This document shows, in pieces, positions 6,199-6,206 of a DNA stretch of 6,206 bases. Each line of letters begins with the position of its first letter. The stretch's first letter is position 1. Source of the DNA: Turicibacter sp. (GTDB taxonomy: Bacteria; Bacillota; Bacilli; MOL361; Turicibacteraceae); assembly GCA_030531025.1 (NCBI GenBank), contig JAUMTV010000155.1, positions 1 through 6,206 on the forward strand, read 5' to 3'. Under the pieces are notes generated by a model. The model made no database searches. It was not told the DNA's origin and saw only the letters and a list, made by a program, of their open reading frames with translations. Position numbers and translations under genes: made by a program.

Positions 6199-6206
6199 GA
6201 AAGAGT
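6193..6206 (+). promoter_or_regulatory. Promoter P3, truncated by the window edge
   Basis: A perfect TTGACA (6193-6198) lies 8 bases before the end of the window, so the -10 box is not visible. By analogy with P1 and P2 it should lie at about 6216-6221. The A-tract DNA just upstream and the shared 16-bp repeat make it the third member of the array. The array probably drives an rRNA or other stable-RNA operon beyond the edge. Confidence 0.65.

Noticed and set aside
6054..6206. Possible CRISPR-like or iteron array from repeated GTCG/CGAC and AAAAAGT motifs
   Set aside because: Repeats are few, short and irregular in spacing and orientation, and each coincides with a promoter element, so a tandem promoter region explains them better.

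Overview
The window is a low-GC, densely coding stretch with every gene on the + strand. AT-rich codon use, strong AGGAGG-type ribosome binding sites, A/T-rich promoters with TTGACA boxes, and the purN-purH-purD order known from Bacillus-type purine operons all point to a Bacillota (Firmicutes) genome. My guess at lineage is Turicibacter or an Erysipelotrichia-like relative. That is recollection-level only and was not tested.

Region 1 (1-3019) is the 3' end of a de novo purine operon. It holds the last 50 codons of purN (GAR formyltransferase), complete purH (AICAR formyltransferase/IMP cyclohydrolase) and complete purD (GAR synthetase), with 14- and 26-nt gaps. It closes with a 13-bp hairpin that has only a poor T-tract. 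PurD makes GAR, PurN formylates it, and PurH completes IMP.

Region 2 (3020-5981) looks like a separate two-gene transcription unit with its own sigma-A-like promoter. It encodes a class V PLP aminotransferase (alanine/serine-glyoxylate type) and, 24 nt later, a 574-aa P-loop protein. That protein's C-terminal half carries an HprK-like Walker A (GDSGAGKSE) and a downstream block resembling ATP-dependent PEP carboxykinase. The unit ends in a canonical GC-stem/poly-T terminator.

Region 3 (5982-6206) has no gene. It is packed with promoter signals: three TTGACG/TTGACA boxes at 84- and 90-bp intervals, two with complete extended -10 elements, and A-tract DNA upstream of the third. P1 and P2 align over their whole length, so they look like a duplicated promoter. 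This architecture is typical of an rRNA operon leader (or another highly expressed stable-RNA operon) that should begin just past the right edge.

The purine genes are conventional. The items most worth a second look are the HprK/PEPCK-like protein of unclear function and the duplicated promoter array.
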